Source of the DNA: Alistipes sp.
GTDB taxonomy: Bacteria; Bacteroidota; Bacteroidia; Bacteroidales; Rikenellaceae
Direction: 5' to 3'
DNA length: 63,170 bases
Assembly (NCBI GenBank): GCA_021202985.1
Contig: JAJQCA010000053.1
Location: 1 to 63,170, forward strand
The notes under the pieces are model-generated. The model had not been told where the DNA came from. It searched no databases and saw only the letters and a program-made list of their open reading frames with translations. Positions 8,598-16,710 of the stretch are shown here, piece after piece. The position numbers and the translations under genes are program-made. The first letter of the stretch is position 1. Each line of letters opens with the position of its first letter.

Positions 8598-8924
8598 ATG
8601 GAAATTAAAAAGAACACCATTCCCAACAACACGGTAACGCGAAAAATGACCGACCTCGACGGCGAGACCGGCAATATTTACGAATCCGTGGCTATCATAG
8701 CCAAACGGGCCAACCAGATAGGTGTGGATATGAAGCAGGAGCTGACCCGTAAGCTGGCCGACTTTTCATCCACCACCGACTCGCTCGAAGAGACCTTCGA
8801 AAACCGCGAGCAGATAGAGATTTCGCGCTATTACGAACGCCTTCCCAAGCCCGCGCTCGTGGCGACGGAGGAGTTCCTCGAGGGCAAGGTCTATTTCCGT
8901 GACCCGGCCGAAGAACAGGCATAA
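8598..8924 (+). CDS. rpoZ: DNA-directed RNA polymerase omega subunit (Bacteroidetes type)
   Basis: 108 residues. The omega core is visible as TGNIYESVAIIAKRANQIG (family: N-[IL]-YE-[AS]-[VI]-x-[VI]-[IA]-[AS]-KRA-x-QI), followed by the Bacteroidetes-specific extension with ELTRKLADF, EISRYYERLPKP and LEGKVYFR. Omega assists assembly of beta' into RNA polymerase. It lies between bamD and coaBC in an apparent operon. Confidence 0.9.
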   Translation: MEIKKNTIPNNTVTRKMTDLDGETGNIYESVAIIAKRANQIGVDMKQELTRKLADFSSTTDSLEETFENREQIEISRYYERLPKPALVATEEFLEGKVYFRDPAEEQA

Positions 8925-9023
8925 TCCCGGTACGGCAGGGTTTAACTTGCGGTATGCTTCCCGTCAGGGACGCGTCGGCGGGAGGGGAGCGATTTTTGCC
9001 GGTAGGACCGGTAAGATAAAACC

Positions 9024-10550
9024 GTGAATATGTTACGCGGAAAAAAAATACTCGTAGGAATAACAGGAAGTATAGCAGCTTACAAGGCTGCTATACTTGT
9101 CCGTAACCTTATACGCGGTGGTGCCGAGGTAAAGGTGGTAATGACCCGGCTTGCTAAGCAGTTCATAACCCCGCTGACCATGGCCACCCTGTCGAAAAAC
9201 CCGATACTGGTCGATTTCTTCGACCCGGAGGACGGCAGGTGGAATTCGCACGTCAGCCTGGGCGAATGGGCGGACGCCTACCTGATAGCCCCGGCCACGG
9301 CCAACACCATGGCCAAAATGGCCACGGGCGTAGCCGACAATCTCCTCCTGACGGCCTACCTCTCGGCCAGGTGCCCGGTGTTCGTGGCTCCGGCGATGGA
9401 CCTCGACATGTTCGCCCACAGGGCGACACAGCGCAACCTCGAAACCCTTCGCGCGGACGGAGTGATAATCGTCCAGCCCGGAGAAGGTGAACTGGCCAGC
9501 GGCCTGACCGGAAAGGGGCGGATGGCCGAGCCGGACGAAATATACGCCCGGCTCTCCGATTTTTTTGCGGGAGCGGCAGCCGGAAACGCAGGCGGGTATG
9601 CTTCCGGAACGGATTGCGGAGGCGGTTCACCCGCGGATTACCGGGGTGTTTCCGGGAAATATAGCGGGGACGGTTCCGGTGAGGTACCCGGGGGAACTTC
9701 CGGGTATGGGTCGGGTTACGATGCTGTTTCCACCGTGGGGTGCGGTGCCCGTTCGGGAAATGCCGGGGATTCCGGTGCCCATTCCGGCCCGGCTTCGGAA
9801 GTTGTGTCCGATACCGAAACCGGGGCTGACCGGCCGGATGTGGCCGATACCGCCGGCCCGGCCGAGTGCGGGTGCGAAAAAAAAAAGTCACTCCGGGGTA
9901 TTAAGGTCCTGGTAACGGCCGGCCCTACTGTCGAGCCGATAGATCCCGTAAGGTATATTTCCAACCATTCCACAGGTAAGATGGGCTACGCCATAGCCGG
10001 CGAGCTTGCCCGGCGCGGCGCCGAAGTGGTACTGGTCAGCGGTCCGGTGGCGCTCGAGGCGCCCGGGGGCGTTGAATTGGTGCGTGTGGGGACGGCCCGC
10101 GAGATGTACGACGCCGCTGTCGGGGCTTTCGAGGCGGCGGCGGGCTGCCGTGCGGCCGTACTTTGTGCCGCCGTGGCGGATTATACCCCGTCGGAGTATT
10201 CTGCGACCAAGATAAAGAAATCGCCGGCGCAGGACTGCATGGAGCTTAGGCTCGAAAAGACCCGGGATATCGCCGCCGCGCTGGGCGCCGTTAAAGGCGG
10301 CCGGGTGATTGCCGGGTTCGCCCTTGAAACCGACAACGAGGCTGAGAACGCCCGCCGTAAACTCGCGGCCAAAAATATGGATTTCATAGTCCTTAATTCG
10401 CTGCGCGACCCCGGTGCGGGGTTCGGTCACGATACCAACGTCATATCCATTATATCCGCGGACGGCTCCGTGGACCGACATCCCCTCATGTCGAAAGAGT
10501 CCGCCGCCGGGGTGATAGTCGATGAGCTGGCCGCAAGGCTCGGATATTGA
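9024..10550 (+). CDS. coaBC: Bifunctional CoaBC with an unusual low-complexity linker
   Basis: 508 residues with GTG at 9024; an in-frame ATG at 9030 is equally possible. The N-terminal flavoprotein decarboxylase (CoaC) shows GITGSIAAYKA, the catalytic NTMAKMATGVADN and PAMDLDMF. The C-terminal ligase (CoaB) starts near residue 290 with KVLVTAGPTVEPIDPVRYISNHSTGKMG, then AVADYTP, KIKK and AGFALET. Together they turn 4'-phosphopantothenate and cysteine into 4'-phosphopantetheine for coenzyme A. Between the domains (about residues 182-288, DNA about 9570-9890) lies some 105 residues rich in Gly, Ser, Ala and Asp, where typical CoaBC has only a short hinge (about 400 residues in total). The reading frame stays open through it. 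Confidence 0.92.
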   Translation: MNMLRGKKILVGITGSIAAYKAAILVRNLIRGGAEVKVVMTRLAKQFITPLTMATLSKNPILVDFFDPEDGRWNSHVSLGEWADAYLIAPATANTMAKMATGVADNLLLTAYLSARCPVFVAPAMDLDMFAHRATQRNLETLRADGVIIVQPGEGELASGLTGKGRMAEPDEIYARLSDFFAGAAAGNAGGYASGTDCGGGSPADYRGVSGKYSGDGSGEVPGGTSGYGSGYDAVSTVGCGARSGNAGDSGAHSGPASEVVSDTETGADRPDVADTAGPAECGCEKKKSLRGIKVLVTAGPTVEPIDPVRYISNHSTGKMGYAIAGELARRGAEVVLVSGPVALEAPGGVELVRVGTAREMYDAAVGAFEAAAGCRAAVLCAAVADYTPSEYSATKIKKSPAQDCMELRLEKTRDIAAALGAVKGGRVIAGFALETDNEAENARRKLAAKNMDFIVLNSLRDPGAGFGHDTNVISIISADGSVDRHPLMSKESAAGVIVDELAARLGY

Positions 10551-10589
10551 GACCGCTCCCGGAGGTGTGGTGGATTTATCTTTATTATA

Positions 10590-10686
10590 TACCGGTTCAG
10601 GCCGGGACGTAGCTCGGGCGTAGCGACGACTTCCGCTTCAAGGGTGCCTCACATCCTGTGTCGAGAGTTGAACCTACGCCCTTTTT
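10590..10686 (+). ncRNA. Partial copy (A) of a tandem structured RNA
   Basis: This stretch matches the 3' half of the RNAs at 10735-10934 and 11015-11221: the GGGCGTAGCGACGACTT block, then GTGCCTCACATCC, then GTTGAACCTACGCCC and a T-run. GGGCGTAG and CTACGCCC are perfectly complementary. The 5' half (promoter and leading helix strand) is missing, so this is probably a truncated, possibly dead copy just downstream of coaBC, where it may act as a terminator. Confidence 0.5.
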
Positions 10687-10734
10687 ATTTTACCGGGGCG
10701 TGCAAATCCGGAATATTCCTATCTTTGCAATAAT

Positions 10735-10934
10735 AAAAATATACGGGCAAACAGCCTTTATACCCAGATAAATGTGAGGCCCTCTCTTAAGTGAGGTATT
10801 TGGAAACGGTATAGGAGTTGTTAGTCCTCGTTATGTCCCGGTTTAGGCCGGGGCATAGCTTGGGCGTAGCGACGACTTTCGTTTCAGGGGTGCCTCACAT
10901 CCTTTTCTGGGAAGTTGAACCTGCGCCCTTTTTA
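10735..10934 (+). ncRNA. Structured small RNA, copy B of a tandem family
   Basis: About 200 nt. A -7 box TATCTTTG at 10720-10727 sets the probable start and a T-run at 10929-10933 the end. Helices visible: GTGAGGC (10774-10780) with GCCTCAC (10892-10898); a local TATGTCCCGG...CCGGGGCATA hairpin around 10831-10857; and GGGCGTAG (10862-10869) with CTGCGCCC (10921-10928). The first and third helices cross, so they form a pseudoknot or are mutually exclusive. No open reading frame explains the conservation with copy C. I cannot match it to a named Rfam family by eye. Confidence 0.6.
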
Positions 10935-11014
10935 TCAAAATCTGCAGTGCCGCATTCTCTGAAACCCCCCATTAAATAAACTATCTTAACAGAATAATCA
11001 TACCTTTGTACCGT

Positions 11015-11221
11015 AATAAATTTTAAAGGCAAACAACCTTTAGACACTGCGTCGAATTGAGCCCTCCCGTTTCGGGAGTTTCGGAAAGTGGAATAGGAGT
11101 TGTTACGCCCTCGTTATGCCTTGGCGGTTTCGTCAGGGCATGACTTGGGGTGTGGGAACGACTTTTACTTTCCGGGGTGGCTCAATCCTGACGTAGTGAA
11201 GTTGAACCTACGCCCTTTTTT
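11015..11221 (+). ncRNA. Structured small RNA, copy C of a tandem family
   Basis: About 207 nt with its own -7 box TACCTTTG at 11001-11008 and terminal T-run at 11216-11221. It keeps the structure of copy B with changed bases: TTGAGCC (11057-11063) pairs with GGCTCAA (11179-11185) where B has GTGAGGC/GCCTCAC, and GGGTGTGG (11148-11155) pairs with CTACGCCC (11208-11215) through G-U pairs. A local hairpin CTCCCG-TTT-CGGGAG (from about 11063) and the ATGCC...GGCAT stem are also retained. Such double changes argue for a selected RNA structure. Confidence 0.6.
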
Positions 11222-11253
11222 ATTTTACCGGGGCGTGTAAATCCGCTTCTTCT

Positions 11254-11664
11254 ATGACTCCCCGCACAGACCCCCATAACCCCTTTTTCGGTACGTACTA
11301 CGTCGTCGGACTCGATACCCTAAGGGGTGGTCTGTGGCGTCCATCGTCCTCTTTCCGCCCCGGAAGCAGGTCGTGGAGGTTTGTACCCGAAGACCGGTGG
11401 ACCGACCGCGAAGGTAATACGGTCTACACAGGGTCCGTTTTCAATTATGCCGGATACGGTCCGGATGAGGAATTCCCGTTCTGTTACGACAGCGGCAGCC
11501 GCCTGCTTGCAATCGACATCATATCCGAAACGGGGGATTGCCCGGAGGATACCGCAACGTTCGTCTACGAGGTACGGACCACGGCCGGCGATGTGGTACT
11601 TACCGGCATTACCGAAGATTGGCCTTACGGCCAGTGTTTCAGGTGGCGGTTACGGAAAATGTGA
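11254..11664 (+). CDS. Hypothetical protein, 136 residues
   Basis: An open frame with ordinary composition (FGTYYVVGLDTLRGG, then a Trp/Phe-rich middle and acidic stretches such as CPEDTATFVYEV) and no signal peptide. The alternating hydrophobic pattern suggests a small beta-sandwich or lipocalin-like fold, but I recognise no family. It lies 33 bases after the last structured RNA and has no promoter that I can see, so it may depend on read-through. Evidence for it being real is codon-like third-position G+C and lack of a better frame; it could be a remnant. Confidence 0.45.
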   Translation: MTPRTDPHNPFFGTYYVVGLDTLRGGLWRPSSSFRPGSRSWRFVPEDRWTDREGNTVYTGSVFNYAGYGPDEEFPFCYDSGSRLLAIDIISETGDCPEDTATFVYEVRTTAGDVVLTGITEDWPYGQCFRWRLRKM

Positions 11665-11740
11665 AATAAATGCTCTACATTATCCGGCGCTACAATGAGT
11701 GTCGTTTACTCCGGCAGTATATTTTCTTTATCCCTCCGGC

Positions 11741-12241
11741 AGATCCTTCACTGCGTTCAGGATGACATGTTAGAGAGAGAACGGCGATAGATCCTTCACT
11801 ACGTTCAGGATGACATGACCCCAATGTCATTCTGAGCATAGCGAAGAATCTCACATATATTTTTTATCAATAGTTTTGATGTTCACTCCCCATACCATCG
11901 GTAGACAGAATGTTCTGCCTTCGGCGTTGCCTTTTCATCGCCCGGCATTGTAAGCGAGCTTACGGGCGCTCACTCTTTCGTCGGTTCACTGTGTTCAGGA
12001 TGACATGTTAGATAGAGCGGCGATAGCTCCTTCACTGCGTTCAAGATGATATGACACCAATGTCATTCTGAGCTTAGCGAAGAATCTCACATATATTTAA
12101 TATCAATCGTTTTGATGTGCACACCCATACCATCGGTAGATAGAATGTTACGCCTTCGGCGTTGCCTTCTCATCGCCCGGCATTGTAAGCGGGCTTACGG
12201 GCGCTCACCCTTTCGCCGGTTCACTACGTTCAGGATGACAT
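11741..12241. repeat. Composite repeat field with two direct ~235-bp units
   Basis: Multiple copies of the 28-bp palindromic unit (agatccttcact-gcgttcaggatgacat and its inverse tgtcattctgag...gcgaagaatct) are embedded in two long direct repeats, roughly 11774-12005 and 12010-12241. Each long unit also carries the block ccttcggcgttgcctt, then cggcattgtaagcg-gcttacgggcgctcac, itself an imperfect palindrome. The same composite occurs inverted at 55866-56216. No transposase or other gene is present, so this looks like a non-autonomous (MITE/REP-like) element. Confidence 0.75.
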
Positions 12242-12303
12242 AAAACCTGTACCATAAACGTCTTCCCGCACCCAAGCGGCTTTGCAGTCTGCGGCGGGTT
12301 TAT

Positions 12304-12311
12304 TAACTTTG
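12304..12311 (+). promoter_or_regulatory. Putative -7 box for recN
   Basis: TAACTTTG, 35 bases upstream of the recN start, matches the Bacteroidetes -7 consensus. Confidence 0.6.
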
Positions 12312-12345
12312 ACCGATATTACATTCTAACGCTTCGGGTGCGGTT

Positions 12346-14004
12346 ATGCTGAGCGAACTTACGGTAGAAAATTATGCGCTTATAGAGTCCCTCCGGCTGG
12401 ATTTCAGCCGGTCGCTCAATATAATTACGGGCGAAACCGGCGCGGGTAAATCCATCCTGCTGGGGGCGCTGGGCCTGTTGCTGGGCAACAGGGCCGACGC
12501 GTCGGTGATTATGGACCGCGACCGCAACTGTGTGGTGGAGGGGGTGTTCGACGTGTCGGGTTACGGGCTCGAGCCGTTGTTCGAGGAGCACGATGTGGAC
12601 CATGACCCGCAAACGGTTATCCGGCGGATAATCTCGCCGCAGGGTAAAAGCCGCGCCTATGTAAACGATATCCCGGTGCAGCTCGGATTCCTGCGGGAGC
12701 TCGGCTCGTACCTTATAGATATACATTCCCAGAACCAGACATTAAGGATTGCGGATGAGCGATTCCGCCTCCAGGTGGTGGACGGCATGGCCGGGCACGA
12801 CCGGCTGGTTTCGGAATACACCGCCTCTTACGGCCAATGGCGCCGGGCCGTGGCCGATCTGGAAAAACTTCGTTCCGAAGCCGAAAGGGCCGCCGCGGAC
12901 GAGGCCTGGCTCACCCATCAGGTCGGCGAACTCGAGGCGGCCGCATTCACAGAAGGGGAGCAGGAGCGGCTCGAGGCCGAGCTGGACGAACTTGCGCATG
13001 CCGAAGAGATTAAACGGGTACTGTCCGACTGTTCGGAAACCCTTTCGCGCGAGGAGAGCGGGGTTATAGTGGAACTCAAAAGCGTCGTTTCGGCCCTCGC
13101 GAAATCGAAAGCGTTTTATCCCCGCGCCGGGGAATACGAGTTGCGTCTGCACGGTGTGGTGGAGGAGTTGAAAGACCTGGAGCGGGAACTGGCGGCCGAT
13201 GCCGACAGGATAGAATCCGATCCCGGGGCGCTCGCGAAGGTGGAGGAGAGGATAGCGCTGATGTACTCATTGTTTCAGAAACACAAAGCCTCCGATTTGG
13301 GGGAACTGCTCGCCGTGCAGCGGGATTACCGCGCCCGGCTGGATGCCATTGTACACTCGTCGGAAAATATAGGCACTCTGGAAAGCGAGGTGGAGCGACT
13401 CGAAAAGCAGGCCCGGGCGGTTGCCGGCCGGATTACCGAGGGCAGGAAAAAAGCGGCCGGAAGTATAGCCCGTGAAGCGGCCGGGATGATGGCCTCGCTG
13501 GGTTTGCCGGACTCGGTGTTCCGGGTGGAGATTGTTCCCGCACAGCAGGGCCTGAGGCCGACGGGGGCTGACGAGGTACGGTTCCTTTTCAGTGCCAACG
13601 CGGGCGTGGAGCCGTCGCCGGTGGAGAAGGTGGCCTCGGGAGGAGAGATGTCGCGCCTTATGCTGGTGCTCAAATCCATCGCAGCACGCAGCCGGAAGCT
13701 CCCGTCGATAATCTTCGACGAGATCGATTCGGGTGTGTCCGGCAGGATAGCCGACGCCATGGGCGGCATAATCGACGGTCTGTCCGGGACGATGCAGGTA
13801 GTGAATATAACCCACCTGCCGCAGGTGGCGGCGAAGGGTGACTGTCACCTTTTCGTGTATAAAACGGTCTCCGGCGGTCGTACACGTACGGCTTTACGCC
13901 GCCTGACCCGGGAGGAGCGTATCCGGGAGATCGCAGGTATGCTGAGTGGCCGTACCGTTACCGAAGCAGCCGAACGGCAGGCGCGGGAACTTCTGGGTAT
14001 CTGA
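12346..14004 (+). CDS. recN: DNA repair protein RecN
   Basis: 552 residues, normal family length. SMC-like ATPase: N-terminal MLSELTVENYALIESL with Walker A GETGAGKSILLGALGLLLGN (about 30-50), a long coiled-coil middle (about 160-350) rich in Glu, Ala and Arg, and the C-terminal half with the signature VASGGEMSRLMLVLKSI, Walker B PSIIFDEIDSGVSGRIA and the D-loop region ITHLPQVAAKGDCH. RecN is recruited to double-strand breaks and helps recombinational repair. It is transcribed from its own promoter at 12304 and followed by a tandem-repeat spacer. Confidence 0.95.
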   Translation: MLSELTVENYALIESLRLDFSRSLNIITGETGAGKSILLGALGLLLGNRADASVIMDRDRNCVVEGVFDVSGYGLEPLFEEHDVDHDPQTVIRRIISPQGKSRAYVNDIPVQLGFLRELGSYLIDIHSQNQTLRIADERFRLQVVDGMAGHDRLVSEYTASYGQWRRAVADLEKLRSEAERAAADEAWLTHQVGELEAAAFTEGEQERLEAELDELAHAEEIKRVLSDCSETLSREESGVIVELKSVVSALAKSKAFYPRAGEYELRLHGVVEELKDLERELAADADRIESDPGALAKVEERIALMYSLFQKHKASDLGELLAVQRDYRARLDAIVHSSENIGTLESEVERLEKQARAVAGRITEGRKKAAGSIAREAAGMMASLGLPDSVFRVEIVPAQQGLRPTGADEVRFLFSANAGVEPSPVEKVASGGEMSRLMLVLKSIAARSRKLPSIIFDEIDSGVSGRIADAMGGIIDGLSGTMQVVNITHLPQVAAKGDCHLFVYKTVSGGRTRTALRRLTREERIREIAGMLSGRTVTEAAERQARELLGI

Positions 14005-14013
14005 TATATGTCC

Positions 14014-14330
14014 CGTGGTGGGGCGGAAAGGCTTCCCGGGCTTTCCGGGTAAAAAGAACCCACTTCCCCCACAGCCTGAAGATAGCAAAGGTCAGAATAG
14101 GTGTTTTCTGATATAGAACCGGGTGTGACGTCTAAGGCTTACGGAGCCTTCCGGGTTCATGAACCGTACACCCCCGCAGCCTGACGATAGCAAAGGTCAG
14201 AATGGGTGTTTTCTGATATATAACCGTGTACGGCGGAAAGGCTTCCCGGGCGTCCGGGTAAAAAGAACCGTACTTCCCCGCAGGCTGACAATGGAAAACG
14301 TTCGAAATCGCTGGGTATTGTAATTTTCCG
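14014..14330. repeat. Three tandem ~105-bp repeats between recN and leuA
   Basis: Units begin near 14014, 14121 and 14226. They share aaggcttcccgggc...tccgggt, agaaccgtac...cccgcagcctga and gatagcaaaggtcagaat followed by gggtgttttctgatat; the third diverges after the cctga-like block. Each contains a GC-rich hairpin. The 200 bases after it (to the leuA promoter) hold no recognisable gene. Confidence 0.65.
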
Positions 14331-14505
14331 GGGTGTTTTGGTCGGGATATTTACAATCGGCCGGATTGGTAATATTCTATATTTCAAGTTAATACAAACA
14401 ATACTCCGGCTTTTCTCTTACGGGTTGTGCCGTTCCGCCGGTTTTGACATCCGTTAGTCATCGTATTTTATTTTAAACTTTTGCTTAGATTTTTAACATG
14501 CAGAA

Positions 14506-14513
14506 TAATTTTG
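14506..14513 (+). promoter_or_regulatory. leu operon promoter
   Basis: TAATTTTG at 14506-14513 with TTTG at 14480-14483 (22-base spacing) fits both parts of the Bacteroidetes promoter. It is 28 bases upstream of the leuA start. I see no T-box or attenuator leader peptide. Confidence 0.7.
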
Positions 14514-14540
14514 TACAGTTAAAAATCTGGAGATAAATTT

Positions 14541-16064
14541 ATGAGCGAAAGGATCTACGTATTCGACACCACGCTGAGGGACGGCGAGCAAGTGCCGGGC
14601 TGCCAGTTGAATACCATCGAAAAGATAGAGGTTGCCAGGATGCTGGAGGCGCTTGGGGTCGATGTTATAGAGGCGGGGTTCCCCATATCCAGTCCGGGTG
14701 ATTTCAATTCGGTCCGGGAGATATCGAAGTCGGTTAACTCGCCGGTAATTTGCGCCCTTACGCGCGCCGTACAAAAGGATATCGAGGTTGCCGCCGACGC
14801 CCTGTCGCTTGCAAAACGCAAGAGGATCCATACCGGTATCGGGGTGTCTCCGTACCATATTTACGACAAGCTGCGCTCCACGCCCGAGGAGATAATCGAA
14901 CGGGCCGTGGCGGCGGTGAAGTACGCAAAGTCGTTCGTAGAGGATGTCGAATTTTACGCAGAGGACGCAGGCCGCTCCGAGAACGAGTACCTGGCCCGGG
15001 TCGTGGAGGCCGTAATCGCCGCGGGCGCCACGGTGGTGAACATACCGGATACAACCGGGTACTGCATGCCCCACGACTTCGGTGCGAAGATAAAATACCT
15101 TATAGATAACGTTAAGAATGTGGATAAGGCCGTTATAGCCACCCATTGCCACAACGACCTGGGTATGGCAACGGCAAACACGCTGGCCGGGGTGCTGAAC
15201 GGCGCCCGGCAGGTGGAGGTAACCATTAACGGTATCGGAGAAAGGGCGGGAAACACATCGCTCGAAGAGGTGGTTATGGCCCTCAGGTGCCACAAGGGCT
15301 ACGGACTCGACACGAACATAGACTCGCACCTCATAACCAAGGCGAGTAAGCTGGTATCCAGCCTTATGAATATGCCGGTTCAGCCGAATAAAGCCATCGT
15401 CGGGCGGAATGCTTTCGCACATTCTTCGGGTATCCATCAGGACGGTGTATTGAAGAACCGTGAGAACTACGAGATAATCGACCCGCAGTCGGTGGGTGTG
15501 GACGAGTCGGTAATCGCGCTTACCGCCCGCAGCGGCCGTGCGGCGCTGGGGCACCGGCTCGAACTTCTCGGATACGAACTAACGCAGGAAGAGCTGGACG
15601 AGGTTTACGAGAAATTCCTGAAACTGGCCGATACCAAGAAAGATATCCGCGACATGGACCTCCTCTACCTCGTCGGCGATATGGAAACCCTCCGGGCAAA
15701 CCATATAAAGCTGCGCCAGTTGCAGGTGATGACCGGGATGCTGGTTCCGACGGCGACGGTGATAATACGCTTCGGCGATTCGGACCGCATGGCCACCGCC
15801 ACCGGTAACGGACCCATAGACGCCGCGTGCAATGCGATTAAAAGCATGATAAACGAGAAGGTGGTAATCAGTGAGTTCCTTATCCAGTCGATGAGCAAGG
15901 GCAGTAACGATATGGGCCGGGTGCATATGCAGGTCCAGCTCAACGGCCGAACTGCGCAGGGCTTCGCCGCCCATACCGATACCGTAAGGGCTTCGGTGGA
16001 GGCCTTCCTCGACGCGCTGAGGATTCTGGGGGTGACGGAGAAAGAGGCTACGACCGCAGCGTAA
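14541..16064 (+). CDS. leuA: 2-isopropylmalate synthase
   Basis: 507 residues. The DRE-TIM barrel opens with [16 protein letters not shown]; metal/substrate motifs [14 protein letters not shown] (about 200) and [12 protein letters not shown] (about 230) are intact, as is [15 protein letters not shown]-terminal LeuA dimer/regulatory domain (about 390-500, with [17 protein letters not shown]-like segments) suggests leucine feedback. It condenses acetyl-CoA with 2-ketoisovalerate, the committed step of leucine synthesis. It is the first gene of the leuA-leuC-leuD-leuA2-leuB set; the next structural gene is separated by a GIY-YIG unit. Confidence 0.93.
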   Translation: MSERIYVFDTTLRDGEQVPGCQLNTIEKIEVARMLEALGVDVIEAGFPISSPGDFNSVREISKSVNSPVICALTRAVQKDIEVAADALSLAKRKRIHTGIGVSPYHIYDKLRSTPEEIIERAVAAVKYAKSFVEDVEFYAEDAGRSENEYLARVVEAVIAAGATVVNIPDTTGYCMPHDFGAKIKYLIDNVKNVDKAVIATHCHNDLGMATANTLAGVLNGARQVEVTINGIGERAGNTSLEEVVMALRCHKGYGLDTNIDSHLITKASKLVSSLMNMPVQPNKAIVGRNAFAHSSGIHQDGVLKNRENYEIIDPQSVGVDESVIALTARSGRAALGHRLELLGYELTQEELDEVYEKFLKLADTKKDIRDMDLLYLVGDMETLRANHIKLRQLQVMTGMLVPTATVIIRFGDSDRMATATGNGPIDAACNAIKSMINEKVVISEFLIQSMSKGSNDMGRVHMQVQLNGRTAQGFAAHTDTVRASVEAFLDALRILGVTEKEATTAA

Positions 16065-16137
16065 CTGTGAGGGGTGTTCCGGTATTTATATATTTAATAT
16101 CGGAGATGTTTCCGGGAGGTAAACAGTTTTTTTAATA

Positions 16138-16213
16138 CAGATCCTTCACTTCGTTCAGGATGACTTTCGTTACAATTAATTCATGTCATTCTGAGCGTTA
16201 GCGAAGAATCTGT
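16138..16213. repeat. Left repeat pair flanking GIY-YIG copy 1
   Basis: Inverted pair: acagatccttcacttcgttc...ggatgac (from 16138) and atgtcattctgagcg...gcgaagaatctgt (ending 16213). The right-hand partner pair lies at 16529-16604, so the nuclease gene is bracketed on both sides. Confidence 0.75.
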
Positions 16214-16232
16214 ATTGTAAGGATGAAGTATT

Positions 16233-16526
16233 ATGCAAACTTACTATGTTTATATTACCACCAATGTTACTAGAAAAGTTTTATACACTGGGGTAACGAA
16301 TTACTTGAAGAGGCGGTTGCATGAACATAGAGAAGATTCACTGAAAGATAAAAAACATTTTACGGGAAAGTATAACACGCATTTACTGTTATATTGGGAG
16401 AGTTTCGGAACGATGGCCGAGGCAATCCAAAGAGAGAAACAAATTAAAGGATGGCTCAGGGAAAAGAAAATAGAATTGATAAGGGCATTTAACCCTGATT
16501 TTATTTTTCTGAATGACCGGATATAA
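16233..16526 (+). CDS. GIY-YIG nuclease domain protein, repeat-flanked
   Basis: 97 residues, the length of single-domain GIY-YIG proteins (YhbQ/UvrC-N-like). Motifs are YYVYITTN (GIY equivalent), VLYTGVTN (YIG equivalent), the catalytic-arginine region LKRRLHEHRE, and the metal-binding Glu in EAIQREKQIKGW, ending with a conserved NPD. G+C is clearly lower than that of leuA and leuC. The gene is bounded by paired palindromic repeats and interrupts the leu cluster between leuA and leuC. A second, damaged copy with the same flanks is at 19101-19392. This suggests a mobile nuclease-repeat unit; the function of such solo GIY-YIG proteins is not established. Confidence 0.85.
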   Translation: MQTYYVYITTNVTRKVLYTGVTNYLKRRLHEHREDSLKDKKHFTGKYNTHLLLYWESFGTMAEAIQREKQIKGWLREKKIELIRAFNPDFIFLNDRI

Positions 16527-16528
16527 AT

Positions 16529-16604
16529 ACAGATCCTTCGCTAAAGCTCAGGATGACATAATTCCTATAACAAAAATGTAATTCTGAACGAAGTGAAGAA
16601 TCTG
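16529..16604. repeat. Right repeat pair flanking GIY-YIG copy 1
   Basis: acagatccttcgctaaagct...ggatgacat followed by the inverted partner gtaattctgaacg...gaagaatctgt. It begins only three bases after the nuclease stop codon. Confidence 0.75.
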
Positions 16605-16710
16605 TACTTGAATGGATTAAAGACAAAATATCCGTTTAATTCCGGACATAAGCTGAAGTACCAGGCCAGACAGGCCGATATTACGAGAGTATAAAGAAAC
16701 AACATAAGAT

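Noticed and set aside
11741-12241. A CRISPR array
   Set aside because: The repeats are palindromic units in both orientations with irregular spacing and repeated spacers; no cas genes are in the window.
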